The position numbers and the translations under genes are program-made. Below the pieces are notes generated by a model. It was not told the origin of the DNA. It did not search any database and saw only the letters and a program-made list of their open reading frames with translations. DNA of 64,000 nt from Stenotrophomonas sp. MYb238. GTDB lineage: Bacteria; Pseudomonadota; Gammaproteobacteria; Xanthomonadales; Xanthomonadaceae. Of this stretch, positions 18,214 through 26,893 are shown piece by piece. How positions within the stretch are numbered: the first letter of the stretch is position 1; each line of letters begins with the position of its first letter. The stretch spans positions 1 through 64,000 of the forward strand of contig NZ_WIDL01000024.1 in the NCBI RefSeq assembly GCF_009496535.1, read 5' to 3'.

Positions 18214-18717
18214 ATGGGCATCGAGATCGAGCGCAAGTTCCTGGTCACCAGCGACGACTGGCGTGCCGCCGCGCACGCCGTCATCCCGATGGCGCAGGGC
18301 TACATCAACGACATGGCGGCGATGGACAGCGGCGCGCAGAAGGCCTCGGTGCGCGTGCGCATCCAGGGCGAGGCGGCGTACCTGAACATCAAGTCGCGCG
18401 AACTGGGCCATACCCGCCAGGAGTTCGACTACCCGGTGCCGGTGGACGAGGCGCGCGAACTGCTGGCGCTGTGCGTCGGCGGCCTGGTCGACAAGCGCCG
18501 CCACCTGGTCAGGCACGGCGGCCTGCTGTGGGAAGTGGACGAGTTCCTCGGCGACAACGCCGGGCTGGTGGTGGCCGAAGTGGAACTGGAAAGCGCCGAC
18601 CAGTCGTTCGAGAAGCCGGACTGGGCCGGCGCCGAGGTGACCGACGAGGCGCGCTACTACAACCTCGCGCTGGCCTCGCACCCCTATTCGCAATGGAGCG
18701 CCGCCGAGCGCGCCTGA
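18214..18717 (+). CDS. CYTH domain protein, probable inorganic triphosphatase
   Basis: A 167-residue protein of the CYTH (CyaB/thiamine triphosphatase) fold. The diagnostic ExExK motif is at the N-terminus, Glu4-Ile-Glu6-Arg-Lys8, and further acidic and basic strands line the tunnel (RVRIQGEAAYLNIK, EFDYPVP, WEVDEF). Family members hydrolyse tripolyphosphate or other triphosphates using Mg2+ or Mn2+. An upstream in-frame extension crosses the repeat array and is not conserved, so the ATG at 18214 is used. The next gene follows by 25 bases. Confidence 0.9.
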   Translation: MGIEIERKFLVTSDDWRAAAHAVIPMAQGYINDMAAMDSGAQKASVRVRIQGEAAYLNIKSRELGHTRQEFDYPVPVDEARELLALCVGGLVDKRRHLVRHGGLLWEVDEFLGDNAGLVVAEVELESADQSFEKPDWAGAEVTDEARYYNLALASHPYSQWSAAERA

Positions 18718-18742
18718 GCCCCACCAAGACGGAGGAATTCCC

Positions 18743-19435
18743 ATGCGCATCGACATATGGTCCGACGTGGTCTGCCCCTGGTGCTGGATCGGCAAGCACC
18801 GCTTCCAGCGCGCGCTGGCGCTGATGGGCGACAAGGCGCCGCAGGTCGAGGTGCGCTGGCATCCGTTCCTGCTCGATCCCGATGCCGGCACCACGCCGGT
18901 GCCGCTGCGGCAGGCCTATGCCGCCAAGTTCGGCGGCGCCGGGCGGGTCGAGCAGATGCTGGCGCAGACCCAGGGCACCGCGCAGGCCGAAGGCCTGCCG
19001 ATGGATTTCGACCGCGGCCAGGTCCGGGTCACCACGCTGCCGGCGCACCGCCTGCTGTGGCTGGCCGGGCGCGAGGGCGTGCAGGAACAGGTCGGCGAGG
19101 CGCTGTTCCGCGCCCATTTCGAGCATGGCCGCAATCTCGCCGACCCGCAGGTGCTGGCCGAGGCGGCCGCAGCCGGCGGCATCGCGGCCGGGCGCGTCGA
19201 GGCGCTGCTGGCCTCGGACGAAGGCCTGGCCGAGGTCCGCGCCGGGCTGGGCCAGGCGCAGGCGCTGGGCATCCAGTCGGTGCCGACCTTCGTCATCGAC
19301 GGCCGCTACGCGGTGCAGGGCGCGCAGCCGCCGGAGGTGATCGCGCAGGTGCTGGCGAAGGTCGCCGCCGAGCAGGCCCCGGCCGCCGGCGGCGCGGATG
19401 AACAGGCCTGCGGACCGGATGGCTGCCGGCTCTGA
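18743..19435 (+). CDS. DsbA-family oxidoreductase, FrnE-like
   Basis: A 230-residue thioredoxin-fold protein of the FrnE / 2-hydroxychromene-2-carboxylate isomerase-like branch. The active-site motif CPWC is at residues 11-14, directly after the first strand, and cis-proline context is seen in SVPTFVIDG (about 177-185). There is no signal peptide, so it acts in the cytoplasm, probably in disulfide exchange. It ends with a CGPDGCRL tail that could carry an extra redox cysteine pair. GGAGG is well placed upstream of the ATG. Confidence 0.9.
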   Translation: MRIDIWSDVVCPWCWIGKHRFQRALALMGDKAPQVEVRWHPFLLDPDAGTTPVPLRQAYAAKFGGAGRVEQMLAQTQGTAQAEGLPMDFDRGQVRVTTLPAHRLLWLAGREGVQEQVGEALFRAHFEHGRNLADPQVLAEAAAAGGIAAGRVEALLASDEGLAEVRAGLGQAQALGIQSVPTFVIDGRYAVQGAQPPEVIAQVLAKVAAEQAPAAGGADEQACGPDGCRL

Positions 19436-19489
19436 CGCGATGGCCGCCATCTGCGACAATGCCCGGCTTGGCTGTATGGGAACCCGCAC

Positions 19490-20497
19490 ATGCTTCTGAT
19501 CGGCGTCGCCGGCACCGAACTGACCGCGTCCGAACGCGACTGGCTGCAGCATGACGCCGTGGCCGGCGTAGTGCTGTTCAAGCGCAATTTCGCCTCGCGC
19601 GGGCAGGTGGTCGAGCTGACCGCCGCGATCCGCGCGGCGACCGCGCGCCCGCTGCTGATCGCCGTGGACCAGGAAGGCGGGCGCGTGCAGCGCTTCCGCG
19701 AGGGCTTCACCGACCTGCCGCCGCTGGACGGCTTCGGCCGGCTGTATGCCACCGACCCGGACGCCGCGCTGGCGCTGGCCGAGCAGCATGCCTGGCTGAT
19801 GGCCAGCGAGATCCGCGCCAGTGGCCTGGACCTGAGCTTCGCCCCGGTGGTGGACGTGGGCCATGGCAACCTGGCCATCGGCAACCGCGCCTTCGCCGAG
19901 GACCCGCAGGTCGTGGCGGCGCTGGCCCAGGCCTACGTGCGCGGCATGCACGGCGCCGGCATGGCCGCCACGCTCAAGCACTTCCCCGGCCACGGCACGG
20001 TGCGTGAGGACACCCATGTCGACACCGCCGTCGACCCGCGCCCGCTGCACGAACTGGAAACGCAGGATCTGCTACCGTTCCGCGCCGGCATCCAGGTCGG
20101 GGCCGATGCGGTGATGATGGCCCACGTCGTCTACCCGCAGGTCGCGCCGGAACCGGCCGGCTATTCGCCGCGCTGGATCAACCAGATCCTGCGTGGACAG
20201 CTGGGCTTCCGCGGCGTGGTGTTCTCCGACGACATCGGCATGGCGGCCTCGTTCGCCGCCGGTGGCGTCAAGGCCCGGGTCGATGCCCACCTGGACGCCG
20301 GCTGCGACGTGGTGCTGGTCTGCCACCCGGAGCTGGTCGAAGAATCGCTGCAGGCCGTGGCCGGCCGCAGCCTCAACACCGCCGCGCTGCTGGGCCTGAT
20401 CGCCCACGGCGCCATGGGCTGGGGCGGCCTGCTGGCCGACGCCCGCCACGGCGATACCCAAACCCGTCTGCTCGAAACTCTCGGAAGAACCGCCTGA
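19490..20497 (+). CDS. nagZ: beta-N-acetylglucosaminidase NagZ
   Basis: A family 3 glycoside hydrolase that removes GlcNAc from cell-wall muropeptides during peptidoglycan recycling in the cytoplasm (335 residues). The signature KHFPGHG is at 163-169, and the nucleophile lies in FSDDIGM (Asp248). IAVDQEGGRVQR is also typical. It has no signal peptide. CATCTGCGACAATG at 19448-19461 may be its promoter -10 region. hpt follows with a one-base stop/start overlap. Confidence 0.96.
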   Translation: MLLIGVAGTELTASERDWLQHDAVAGVVLFKRNFASRGQVVELTAAIRAATARPLLIAVDQEGGRVQRFREGFTDLPPLDGFGRLYATDPDAALALAEQHAWLMASEIRASGLDLSFAPVVDVGHGNLAIGNRAFAEDPQVVAALAQAYVRGMHGAGMAATLKHFPGHGTVREDTHVDTAVDPRPLHELETQDLLPFRAGIQVGADAVMMAHVVYPQVAPEPAGYSPRWINQILRGQLGFRGVVFSDDIGMAASFAAGGVKARVDAHLDAGCDVVLVCHPELVEESLQAVAGRSLNTAALLGLIAHGAMGWGGLLADARHGDTQTRLLETLGRTA

Positions 20498-21048
20498 TGT
20501 CCAAACTCACTCTCGAACAAGCCGTGGCCCAGGCCGACCTGCTGGTCGATCGTCCCGCCATCGACCAGGCCATCGCCGGCATCGCCGACGCCATCGCGCG
20601 CGACTACAGGGGCGAGGTGCCGGTGTTCCTGTCGATCATGAACGGCGCGCTGCCGTTCGCCGGCCAGCTCGCGCTGGAACTGGGCGCACGCGGCCAGGAC
20701 GCGCAGTTCGACTACATGCAGGCCTCGCGCTACCACGGCGAGAGCGGCGGCGAACTGGTCTGGAAGCACCGCCCGGTGTCGGCGCTGTTCGGCCGCCGCG
20801 TGCTGCTGGTGGACGACATCCTCGACGAGGGCTTCACCCTGCAGGGCGTGCGCGAATGGTGCCTGGAACAGGGCGCCACCGACGTGCGCATCGCGGTGCT
20901 GGCGGTCAAGAAGCACGACCGCTGCCTGCCCGACGTGCGCGCCGACTATGCCGGCATCGAACTGCCGGACCGCTTCGTGTTCGGTTTCGGCATGGATGTC
21001 AGCGAGTCGCTGCGCCCGCTGCCGGCCATCTACGCGATGAAGCAGTAA
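20497..21048 (+). CDS. hpt: hypoxanthine-guanine phosphoribosyltransferase
   Basis: Converts hypoxanthine or guanine plus PRPP into IMP or GMP (183 residues). The PRPP-binding loop is VLLVDDILDEGFTL (about 104-117), and the N-terminal segment VFLSIMNGALPFAGQLA is typical of the family. It is coupled to nagZ (TGATG overlap) and lies just upstream of a methylthioinosine-type phosphorylase whose base product would be hypoxanthine. The neighbourhood thus suggests salvage of polyamine by-products. Confidence 0.95.
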   Translation: MSKLTLEQAVAQADLLVDRPAIDQAIAGIADAIARDYRGEVPVFLSIMNGALPFAGQLALELGARGQDAQFDYMQASRYHGESGGELVWKHRPVSALFGRRVLLVDDILDEGFTLQGVREWCLEQGATDVRIAVLAVKKHDRCLPDVRADYAGIELPDRFVFGFGMDVSESLRPLPAIYAMKQ

Positions 21049-21151
21049 GGGGAGGGAGCTGGCCGTTGGCCGGCACGCGCCATCGCTTCGCGCTGTCGCC
21101 CCATGGTTCGCGTTGCAAACCATGGACCCCGTTTCTCGCCTGCTACACCCC

Positions 21152-21188
21152 CGCGCCTTCGGCGCGTCCCCTGACTCAGGGGGCTTTT
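21152..21188 (+). terminator. double hairpin after hpt
   Basis: A six-base-pair GC hairpin with loop TTC (21152-21166) is followed at once by CCCCT-GACTC-AGGGG (21168-21182) and GCTTTT. The second looks like a weak rho-independent terminator between hpt and the next gene. The rest of this 246-base gap holds no gene. Confidence 0.45.
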
Positions 21189-21294
21189 CCCGGTCGCGAA
21201 CTGGCAAGGGGCAGAAGCGGTCGTTGGTCGGCGCGATAGCGAGGGACAGCAGGCCGCGTCACCCTTGATTGCGAAAACAGATCAGGAAACAACC

Positions 21295-22053
21295 ATGGGC
21301 AATATCGAACTGGCCGTGATCGGCGGCACCGGCGTCTACGCGCTGGCCGCGCTGGACGAGGTGCAGAGCCATGAAGTGCAGACCCGCTACGGCGCGCCGT
21401 CCGGCCCGGTGCGTGTCGGCCTGTTGGACGGCCGGCGCGTGGCCTTCCTCGCCCGCCATGGCGAGGGGCATTCGATCCCGCCGCACAGGATCAACTACCG
21501 CGCCAACCTGGCCGCGCTCAAGCAGCTGGGCGCCACCCGCGTGCTCGCGCTCAACACCGTCGGCGGCATCGGCGAGGACTTCGGGCCGCGCGTGCTGGCC
21601 TGCCCGGACCAGCTGATCGACTACACCTGGGGCCGGATCTCGACGCTGTGCGAGGAGGACGGCAGCGAGGTGCTGCACGTGGATTTCGGCCACCCGTACA
21701 CGCCGTCGCTGCGCGCGCAGGTGCTGGCCGCGGCGCGCGCGCGCGGCGTCGCCGTGCATGACGGCGGCTGCTACGGCGCCACGCAGGGGCCGCGCCTGGA
21801 GACCATCGCCGAGATCGCGCGCATGCGCCGCGACGGCTGCGACCTGGTCGGCATGACCGGCATGCCCGAAGCCGGGCTGGCGCGCGAGCTGGACCTGGAA
21901 TACGTCTGCCTGGCGATCGTCGCCAACTGGGCGGCCGGCTGCGGCGACGCGGCCGAGATCACGATGCAGGAGGTGCTGGACAACGTCGCCGCCGCCTCGG
22001 CGGGGCTGCCGGACCTGGTAGGCGGATTGGTGGGCGGATTGGCCCGGGGGTGA
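21295..22053 (+). CDS. mtnP: S-methyl-5'-thioinosine (MTA-like) phosphorylase
   Basis: A purine nucleoside phosphorylase of the MTAP family (252 residues). It has the phosphate site GGTGVY and RHGEGHSIPPHRINYRAN, and MTGMPEAGLARE for the ribosyl group. At the base-binding site, where MTA phosphorylases have two aspartates in T-D-Y-D, this protein reads A-N211-W-A213. Asn there suits a 6-oxopurine, so methylthioinosine giving hypoxanthine is the likely reaction, as in Pseudomonas. It sits next to hpt, which would consume the hypoxanthine. The start at 21295 has AGGAA upstream; the open frame from 21265 is discounted. Confidence 0.92.
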   Translation: MGNIELAVIGGTGVYALAALDEVQSHEVQTRYGAPSGPVRVGLLDGRRVAFLARHGEGHSIPPHRINYRANLAALKQLGATRVLALNTVGGIGEDFGPRVLACPDQLIDYTWGRISTLCEEDGSEVLHVDFGHPYTPSLRAQVLAAARARGVAVHDGGCYGATQGPRLETIAEIARMRRDGCDLVGMTGMPEAGLARELDLEYVCLAIVANWAAGCGDAAEITMQEVLDNVAAASAGLPDLVGGLVGGLARG

Positions 22054-22143
22054 TTGTCATCCCGGCCCAAGCTTTGCATACTCCGCCGGTACGCTTCATT
22101 CAGCGTGCATCAATCCATTCATCGAACAAGGTCTCGCATCACC

Positions 22144-22350
22144 ATGCCGAACGGTACCGTCAAGTGGTTTAACGACGCCAAGGGATTTGGCTTCATCTCA
22201 CCGGAGGACGGCAGCGCCGATGTCTTCGCGCACTTCTCCGCGATCAATTCCAAGGGCTTCCGCAGCCTGCAGGAAGGACAGCGCGTCAGCTATGACGTGA
22301 CCCAGGGCCCGAAGGGCGCACAGGCTTCCAATATCACGCCGGCCGAGTGA
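22144..22350 (+). CDS. cold-shock-domain protein
   Basis: A 68-residue single-stranded nucleic-acid-binding protein. RNP1 (KGFGFI) and RNP2 (VFAHFS) are intact, after the usual N-terminus NGTVKWFND. It probably acts as an RNA chaperone; whether it is cold-induced cannot be seen. The 5-prime gap of 90 bases may include a leader, but I cannot identify a cold-box. It has its own terminator. Confidence 0.96.
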   Translation: MPNGTVKWFNDAKGFGFISPEDGSADVFAHFSAINSKGFRSLQEGQRVSYDVTQGPKGAQASNITPAE

Positions 22351-22370
22351 TCCACGCGGCCGTGCCGAAA

Positions 22371-22398
22371 GAACCCCGCCGCGGCGGGGTTTTTTTTG
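22371..22398 (+). terminator. intrinsic terminator of the cold-shock gene
   Basis: The stem AACCCCGCC / GGCGGGGTT (22372-22380 with 22383-22391) is followed by a run of eight T. It lies about 20 bases past the stop codon. Confidence 0.92.
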
Positions 22399-22564
22399 CT
22401 CCCGCCGTCCCTGGCCGGAACCCTTCGAGCCATCGGCAAGCGATGTCGAAAACCGCTGCAAACGGTTTTTTGGGGACGCATCTCCAGCGCCGCAATACCG
22501 GCGCCGGGCGATGGCGTAAGCCGCCGCCGGTTCCGCCGCGGTGGCCGCATCCGCAGGAAACGCA

Positions 22565-23794
22565 ATGAGCAAGACGCTGGACATCGCCATCGTCGGCTAC
22601 GGCACCGCCGGCCAGTCGCTGGCCGTGCTGCTGTCGCGCGACGGCCACCGCGTGCAGGTATTCGAACGCGCCGCTCGCCCCGGGCCGGTGGGCGCGGGTT
22701 TCCTGCTGCAGCCCAGCGGACTGCAGGTGCTGTGGCGCATGGGGCTGTTGCCGCAGGTGCTGGCGCACGGCGCGGTGGTGCGGCGGCTGTACGGCGAGAC
22801 GCCGTGCGGACGCGCGGTGATGGACATGCGCTACACCGGGCTGGATGCGCGCCTGCACGGCGTGGGCATGCAGCGCGGCGCGCTGTTCTCGCTGCTGGAA
22901 GCGGCGTGGGAGCCGGGCGGGGCCCTGCACGTGGACAGCGGCATCGCCGCCATCGACGACAGCCTGCGGCGGGTGCGCGACCAGCACGGCCACTGGCACG
23001 GCCCGTTCGACCTGGTGATCGCCACCGACGGCGCCGCGTCCGGACTGCGCGCGCAGGTGCGCGGCACGCGGCTGGACCGCGTCTATCCGTGGGGCGCGCT
23101 GTGGTGCCTGTTGCCGGCCGGCGACTGGGCTTTCGCCGACGAGCTGCGCCAGCGCTACGTCGCCGCGCGCAAGATGATCGGCCTGCTGCCGGTGGGCACG
23201 CGGCCGGGTGACGAGGTGCCGCGCCTGAGCTTCTTCTGGAGTCTGCCGCGCGATGGCTTCGATGCCTGGGAGCGCGCCGGGCTCGAGCCCTGGCTCGACG
23301 AGGTCGCGCGGTTGTGGCCGGAGGCGCGGCGACGGCTGCAGGGCATCACCGTGCACACGCAGCTGGCGCGCGCCAGCTATCGCGACGCGGTGATGGAACG
23401 CTGGTACCGCGGCCGGCTGGTGCTGGCGGGCGACGCGGCGCATTCGATGAGCCCGCAACTGGGGCAGGGCGTGAACATGGCGCTGCTCGACGCGCTGGCC
23501 CTGCGCGATGCGCTGCGCGAGGAGGCCGACGTCGATGCGGCGCTGGCGCGCTACCAGGCCGCGCGCCAGGGGCACGTGCGCCTGTACCAGTTCTGGAGCC
23601 GCTGGCTGACGCCGCTGTTCCAGTCCGACCGCGACTGGATCGCGCACGCGCGCGACCTGCTGTTCAAGCCGATGGGGCGCATGCCCGGCGGCCGCGGGCA
23701 CATGCTGCGCGTGCTCAGCGGTACCCAGCTGGGCCTGTTCGGCACGCTGCCGTTGCAGGACGACTTCATGCGCGCGCTGGCCGGCGCGGACTGA
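22565..23794 (+). CDS. FAD-dependent monooxygenase (group A, UbiH/PHBH-like)
   Basis: A flavoprotein monooxygenase of 409 residues. The dinucleotide motif GYGTAG is at 11-16, ending in the acidic residue of VFERA, and the second FAD motif GDAAHSMSPQLGQG is at about 289-302. Such enzymes hydroxylate aromatic or polyketide substrates with NAD(P)H and O2; this substrate is unknown. It has no signal peptide and seems monocistronic. The start at 22565 (MSKTLDIAIVG) is preferred because the Rossmann strand begins at once. It converges with pdeM with only eight bases between them. Confidence 0.9.
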   Translation: MSKTLDIAIVGYGTAGQSLAVLLSRDGHRVQVFERAARPGPVGAGFLLQPSGLQVLWRMGLLPQVLAHGAVVRRLYGETPCGRAVMDMRYTGLDARLHGVGMQRGALFSLLEAAWEPGGALHVDSGIAAIDDSLRRVRDQHGHWHGPFDLVIATDGAASGLRAQVRGTRLDRVYPWGALWCLLPAGDWAFADELRQRYVAARKMIGLLPVGTRPGDEVPRLSFFWSLPRDGFDAWERAGLEPWLDEVARLWPEARRRLQGITVHTQLARASYRDAVMERWYRGRLVLAGDAAHSMSPQLGQGVNMALLDALALRDALREEADVDAALARYQAARQGHVRLYQFWSRWLTPLFQSDRDWIAHARDLLFKPMGRMPGGRGHMLRVLSGTQLGLFGTLPLQDDFMRALAGAD

Positions 23795-23802
23795 GCCACC
23801 GG

Positions 23803-24450
23803 TCAGGACGGGGGCAGGGCGATGGCCTGTCCCTCGACACAAACCACCACGCGCTGGCCCGGCTGCGCCTGCAGCAGCTGCCCGCCGGTGAAATGCGAGA
23901 ACGCCGGCAGCACCGTCAGCGCCTGGCGCAGGTGGAACGCCGGCCAGCGCCGCTGCATGCCCGGCAACCGCGCCACCGGATGCAGGTGGCCGGCGACGAC
24001 GTGGCCGCGCGGGTCCGGCCGCGGCTCGTGGGCGAACACGAACGGCGGCTGCGCCACCGCTCCCGGATGGATGTCGATGTCCAGCGCCGCCGCGCCGGCG
24101 GCGCGGTCGTGGTTGCCGCGCACCAGGTGCAGGGCGACGGCGGCGTGGGCCTGGCGGAAGCGCCGCCACTGCGCCAGCCACGCGGCATCGGCGGCCATGC
24201 CGGCGTGCAGCATGTCGCCCAGGATCCACAGCTGCGCCACCGGCAGCCGTCGCAGCAACGCGTCGAGCCGCGCCAGGTCGTGGCCGGTGCCGCCGCGCGG
24301 CAGGGCGATGCCGGCGCGACGGAACGCATCGCCCTTGCCCAGGTGCAGATCGGCCAGCAGCAGCCAGCGTTGGCGCGGCCAGTACAGCGCGCGTTCGCCG
24401 CACAGCAGCATCTCCTCGCCGGCCAGCAGCAGCGGCAGGTCAGCGGCCAT
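23803..24450 (-). CDS. pdeM: ligase-associated DNA damage response endonuclease PdeM
   Basis: A binuclear metallophosphoesterase of the MPE family (215 residues) which, in Pseudomonas putida, acts as a Mn-dependent DNA endonuclease. The metal motifs are D-x-H (Asp34, His36 in ADLHLGKG), GDMLH (Asp79), GNHD (112-115) and GHLH (154-157). It is the last gene of the exo-lig-lhr-pdeM operon and overlaps lhr by 11 bases. The family is known only through this gene neighbourhood and enzyme assays on relatives. Confidence 0.93.
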   Translation of the reverse strand: MAADLPLLLAGEEMLLCGERALYWPRQRWLLLADLHLGKGDAFRRAGIALPRGGTGHDLARLDALLRRLPVAQLWILGDMLHAGMAADAAWLAQWRRFRQAHAAVALHLVRGNHDRAAGAAALDIDIHPGAVAQPPFVFAHEPRPDPRGHVVAGHLHPVARLPGMQRRWPAFHLRQALTVLPAFSHFTGGQLLQAQPGQRVVVCVEGQAIALPPS

Positions 24451-26893
24451 GGCGCCGTTCCAGTTGCGCGGCGGCGCGCAGCACGCGCTCGCGCCAGCTT
24501 TCGTTGCTCAGCTTGCCGCGCAGGCGCTCGGCCCACAGCGGGAAAGCCAGCGGCGTCAGCGTCGGCGGGTGTCGCAGTTCGATGCGGCGCCGGGCGCAGT
24601 CGTCCAGGGTGCGCAGCAGGCCGGGCAGGTCCAGCGCTTCGTCCAGTGCCTCGCGCTCGGCCTGGGCCAGCAGCAGGTGGCCCGGATCGTGTTCGCGCAG
24701 CACGTCGTAGAGCAGGCCGCTGGAGGCCTGGAGTTGCCGCAGCGAGCGCGGCGCGCCGCCCGGCGGCGCCGGCACCAGCAGGCCGGCGGTGCGGGCGATG
24801 CCGCGGAACTGGCGGCGCGCCAGCTCGGCCAGGTTGACCGCCTCGCGCAGGTCGGCTTCCACCGCTTCGGTCGAGAACAGGGCGTGCAGCCGCGCCGGCT
24901 CCAGTTGCAGCGGCCGTTCCGGCGCCAGCACCAGGCCCAGGTCGGTGACCGCGTAGCCGATGCTGTTGCGCGCCTGGCGCGACAGCCGCAGCGCCAGCAG
25001 GGTCGCCAGCGCCTCGTGGATGCGGCGCCCGGCGAACGGATAGCAGAACAGGTACTGGCCGTCGCGCCGCTGCACCTGTTCCAGCAGCAGGTCGGTGGCC
25101 GCGGGCAGCGCCGACAGCGCTTCCTGCAGCGCCAGCAGCGGCCGCAGCCAGCGCATCTCCGGGCTGGCGTCGGGCGCGGCCAGCAAGGCGGCGACCTCGC
25201 GGCCCAGCGGCTCGGACAGCGGCAACTGCCCGCCCTGCCAGCGCGGCACGGTGGCCGATGGACCGCGCGCGGCGCGCACGTAGGCCACCATGTCGCGCAG
25301 CCGCACCAGTTCCAGCAGGCGCCCGGCGAAATGGAAGCGTTCGCCCGGGCGCAGGCGGCCGGCGAACTGTTCCTCCACCGAGCCCAGTTCGCCGCCGCGC
25401 AGGAAGCGCACCCGCACGCTGCCGTCGCTGCTGATGGTGCCGATGGACAGGCGGTGGCGGCGGGCGATGCGGCGGTCGTGCACGCGGTAGACGCCGTCGG
25501 CGTCGAGGCTGACGCGCTGGAAGTCGGGGTAACGGCCAAGCGCGGCGCCGCCATGCACGATGAAGTCCAGCACCGCCTGCCACAGGCCCTGCTCCAGCGC
25601 GGCGAAGGAATAGCTGCGCCGCACCCGCGCCAGCAGGTCGCCGGCGCGGAAGCCGCCGCCCAGCGCGCAGCTCACGCAGTGCTGCGCCAGCACGTCCAGG
25701 CTCAGCCGCGGCGGCAGCCGCGCCTCGATCACCCCGGCGCGCAGCGCGTGGCGGGCGGCGGCGTACTCGACCGTTTCCAGCGCGTGGGTGGGTACGCAGA
25801 CCACGCTGCCGCTGGCGCCGGGGCGGTGGCGGGCGCGGCCGGCGCGCTGGCGCAGCCGGGCGATGCCCTTGGGGCTGCCCAGCTGCAGCACCTGGTCCAC
25901 CGCCGGGAAATCCACGCCCAGGTCGAGGCTGGAGGTGGCGACCACGCAGCGCAGGGTGCCGGCGCGCAGGCCATCCTCGACCTGCCGGCGCAGCGTCAGG
26001 TCGAGCGAGCCGTGGTGCAGCGCCAGCGCGGCTGGATCTTCCGGCCAGACCGAGGCCAGCGCCTGGTGCCACAGTTCGGCCTGCGCGCGGGTATTGGTGA
26101 ACAGCAGGCTGCTGCGCGCGGCCAGCAGGGCCTCCAGCACCCGCGGCAGCTGCGCCAGGCCCAGGTGCCCGGCCCACGGGAAACGTTCGCCGGGGGCCGG
26201 CAGCAGGGTGGTCACGTGCACCGGGCGTGCCCGCGCGCCGTGTACCAGCCGCGCCTGCGGCAGGTCAGGCAGCAGCACCTGGCAGGCCTGCTGCGGATTG
26301 CCCAGGGTCGCCGACAGGCCCCAGGTCCGCGCCTGCGGCGCGGCCTCGCGCAGCCGCAGCAGGTCCAGCTGCAGCAGCACGCCGCGCTTGCTGGCCAGCA
26401 GTTCGTGCCATTCGTCGACGACGATGCAGCGCAGCCGGCGCATGTGATCGAGCGTGTGCGCGTGGCTGAGCAGCAGCGACAGCGATTCGGGCGTGGTCAC
26501 CAGCACGTCGAGCCGGCCTTCCAGTGCGCGGCGGCGCTCGCCGGCGCCGGCGTCGCCGGTGCGCAGCCCCACTTGCCAGTCCAGCCCGAGCGCCTGCAGC
26601 GGCGCGCGCAGCGCCAGCGCGGTGTCGCCGGCCAGCGCCCGCAGCGGCGTCACCCACAGCACCTGCAACGGCCGTGCGGCGCCGCGCCGGCGCGGTGGGG
26701 TTTGTTCCTGCAGCGCCTGCAGCAGGGGACCGCCGTAGACCGCCAGGGTCTTGCCGCTGCCGGTCGGGGTCAGCAGCAGCCCGGAGTCGCCGGCCAGGTA
26801 ATGGCGCCACATCGCGCGCTGGAACGGCAGCGGCTTCCAGCCGCGGCTGGCGAACCAGGCACCGAGCGCGGCCTGCGCCTGCGCTGGCGTCAT
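24440..26893 (-). CDS. ligase-associated DEXH DNA helicase (Lhr-core type)
   Basis: A superfamily 2 helicase of 817 residues. Motif I is TPTGSGKT (about 41-48), motif II is VVDEWHE, motif III is GLSATLG, and motif VI is RQRAGRARHRPG. A winged-helix and C-terminal Lhr-core region follows. Lhr enzymes are ATP-driven 3-prime to 5-prime translocases that unwind RNA:DNA hybrids and act in mutagen tolerance. The start at 26893 overlaps the ligase stop by four bases. A much longer open frame runs through the ligase gene but is only a shadow. Confidence 0.94.
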   Translation of the reverse strand: MTPAQAQAALGAWFASRGWKPLPFQRAMWRHYLAGDSGLLLTPTGSGKTLAVYGGPLLQALQEQTPPRRRGAARPLQVLWVTPLRALAGDTALALRAPLQALGLDWQVGLRTGDAGAGERRRALEGRLDVLVTTPESLSLLLSHAHTLDHMRRLRCIVVDEWHELLASKRGVLLQLDLLRLREAAPQARTWGLSATLGNPQQACQVLLPDLPQARLVHGARARPVHVTTLLPAPGERFPWAGHLGLAQLPRVLEALLAARSSLLFTNTRAQAELWHQALASVWPEDPAALALHHGSLDLTLRRQVEDGLRAGTLRCVVATSSLDLGVDFPAVDQVLQLGSPKGIARLRQRAGRARHRPGASGSVVCVPTHALETVEYAAARHALRAGVIEARLPPRLSLDVLAQHCVSCALGGGFRAGDLLARVRRSYSFAALEQGLWQAVLDFIVHGGAALGRYPDFQRVSLDADGVYRVHDRRIARRHRLSIGTISSDGSVRVRFLRGGELGSVEEQFAGRLRPGERFHFAGRLLELVRLRDMVAYVRAARGPSATVPRWQGGQLPLSEPLGREVAALLAAPDASPEMRWLRPLLALQEALSALPAATDLLLEQVQRRDGQYLFCYPFAGRRIHEALATLLALRLSRQARNSIGYAVTDLGLVLAPERPLQLEPARLHALFSTEAVEADLREAVNLAELARRQFRGIARTAGLLVPAPPGGAPRSLRQLQASSGLLYDVLREHDPGHLLLAQAEREALDEALDLPGLLRTLDDCARRRIELRHPPTLTPLAFPLWAERLRGKLSNESWRERVLRAAAQLERRHGR

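Noticed and set aside
21049-21294. Possible tRNA between hpt and the phosphorylase
   Set aside because: Some hairpins are present but no cloverleaf or T-loop pattern could be formed.
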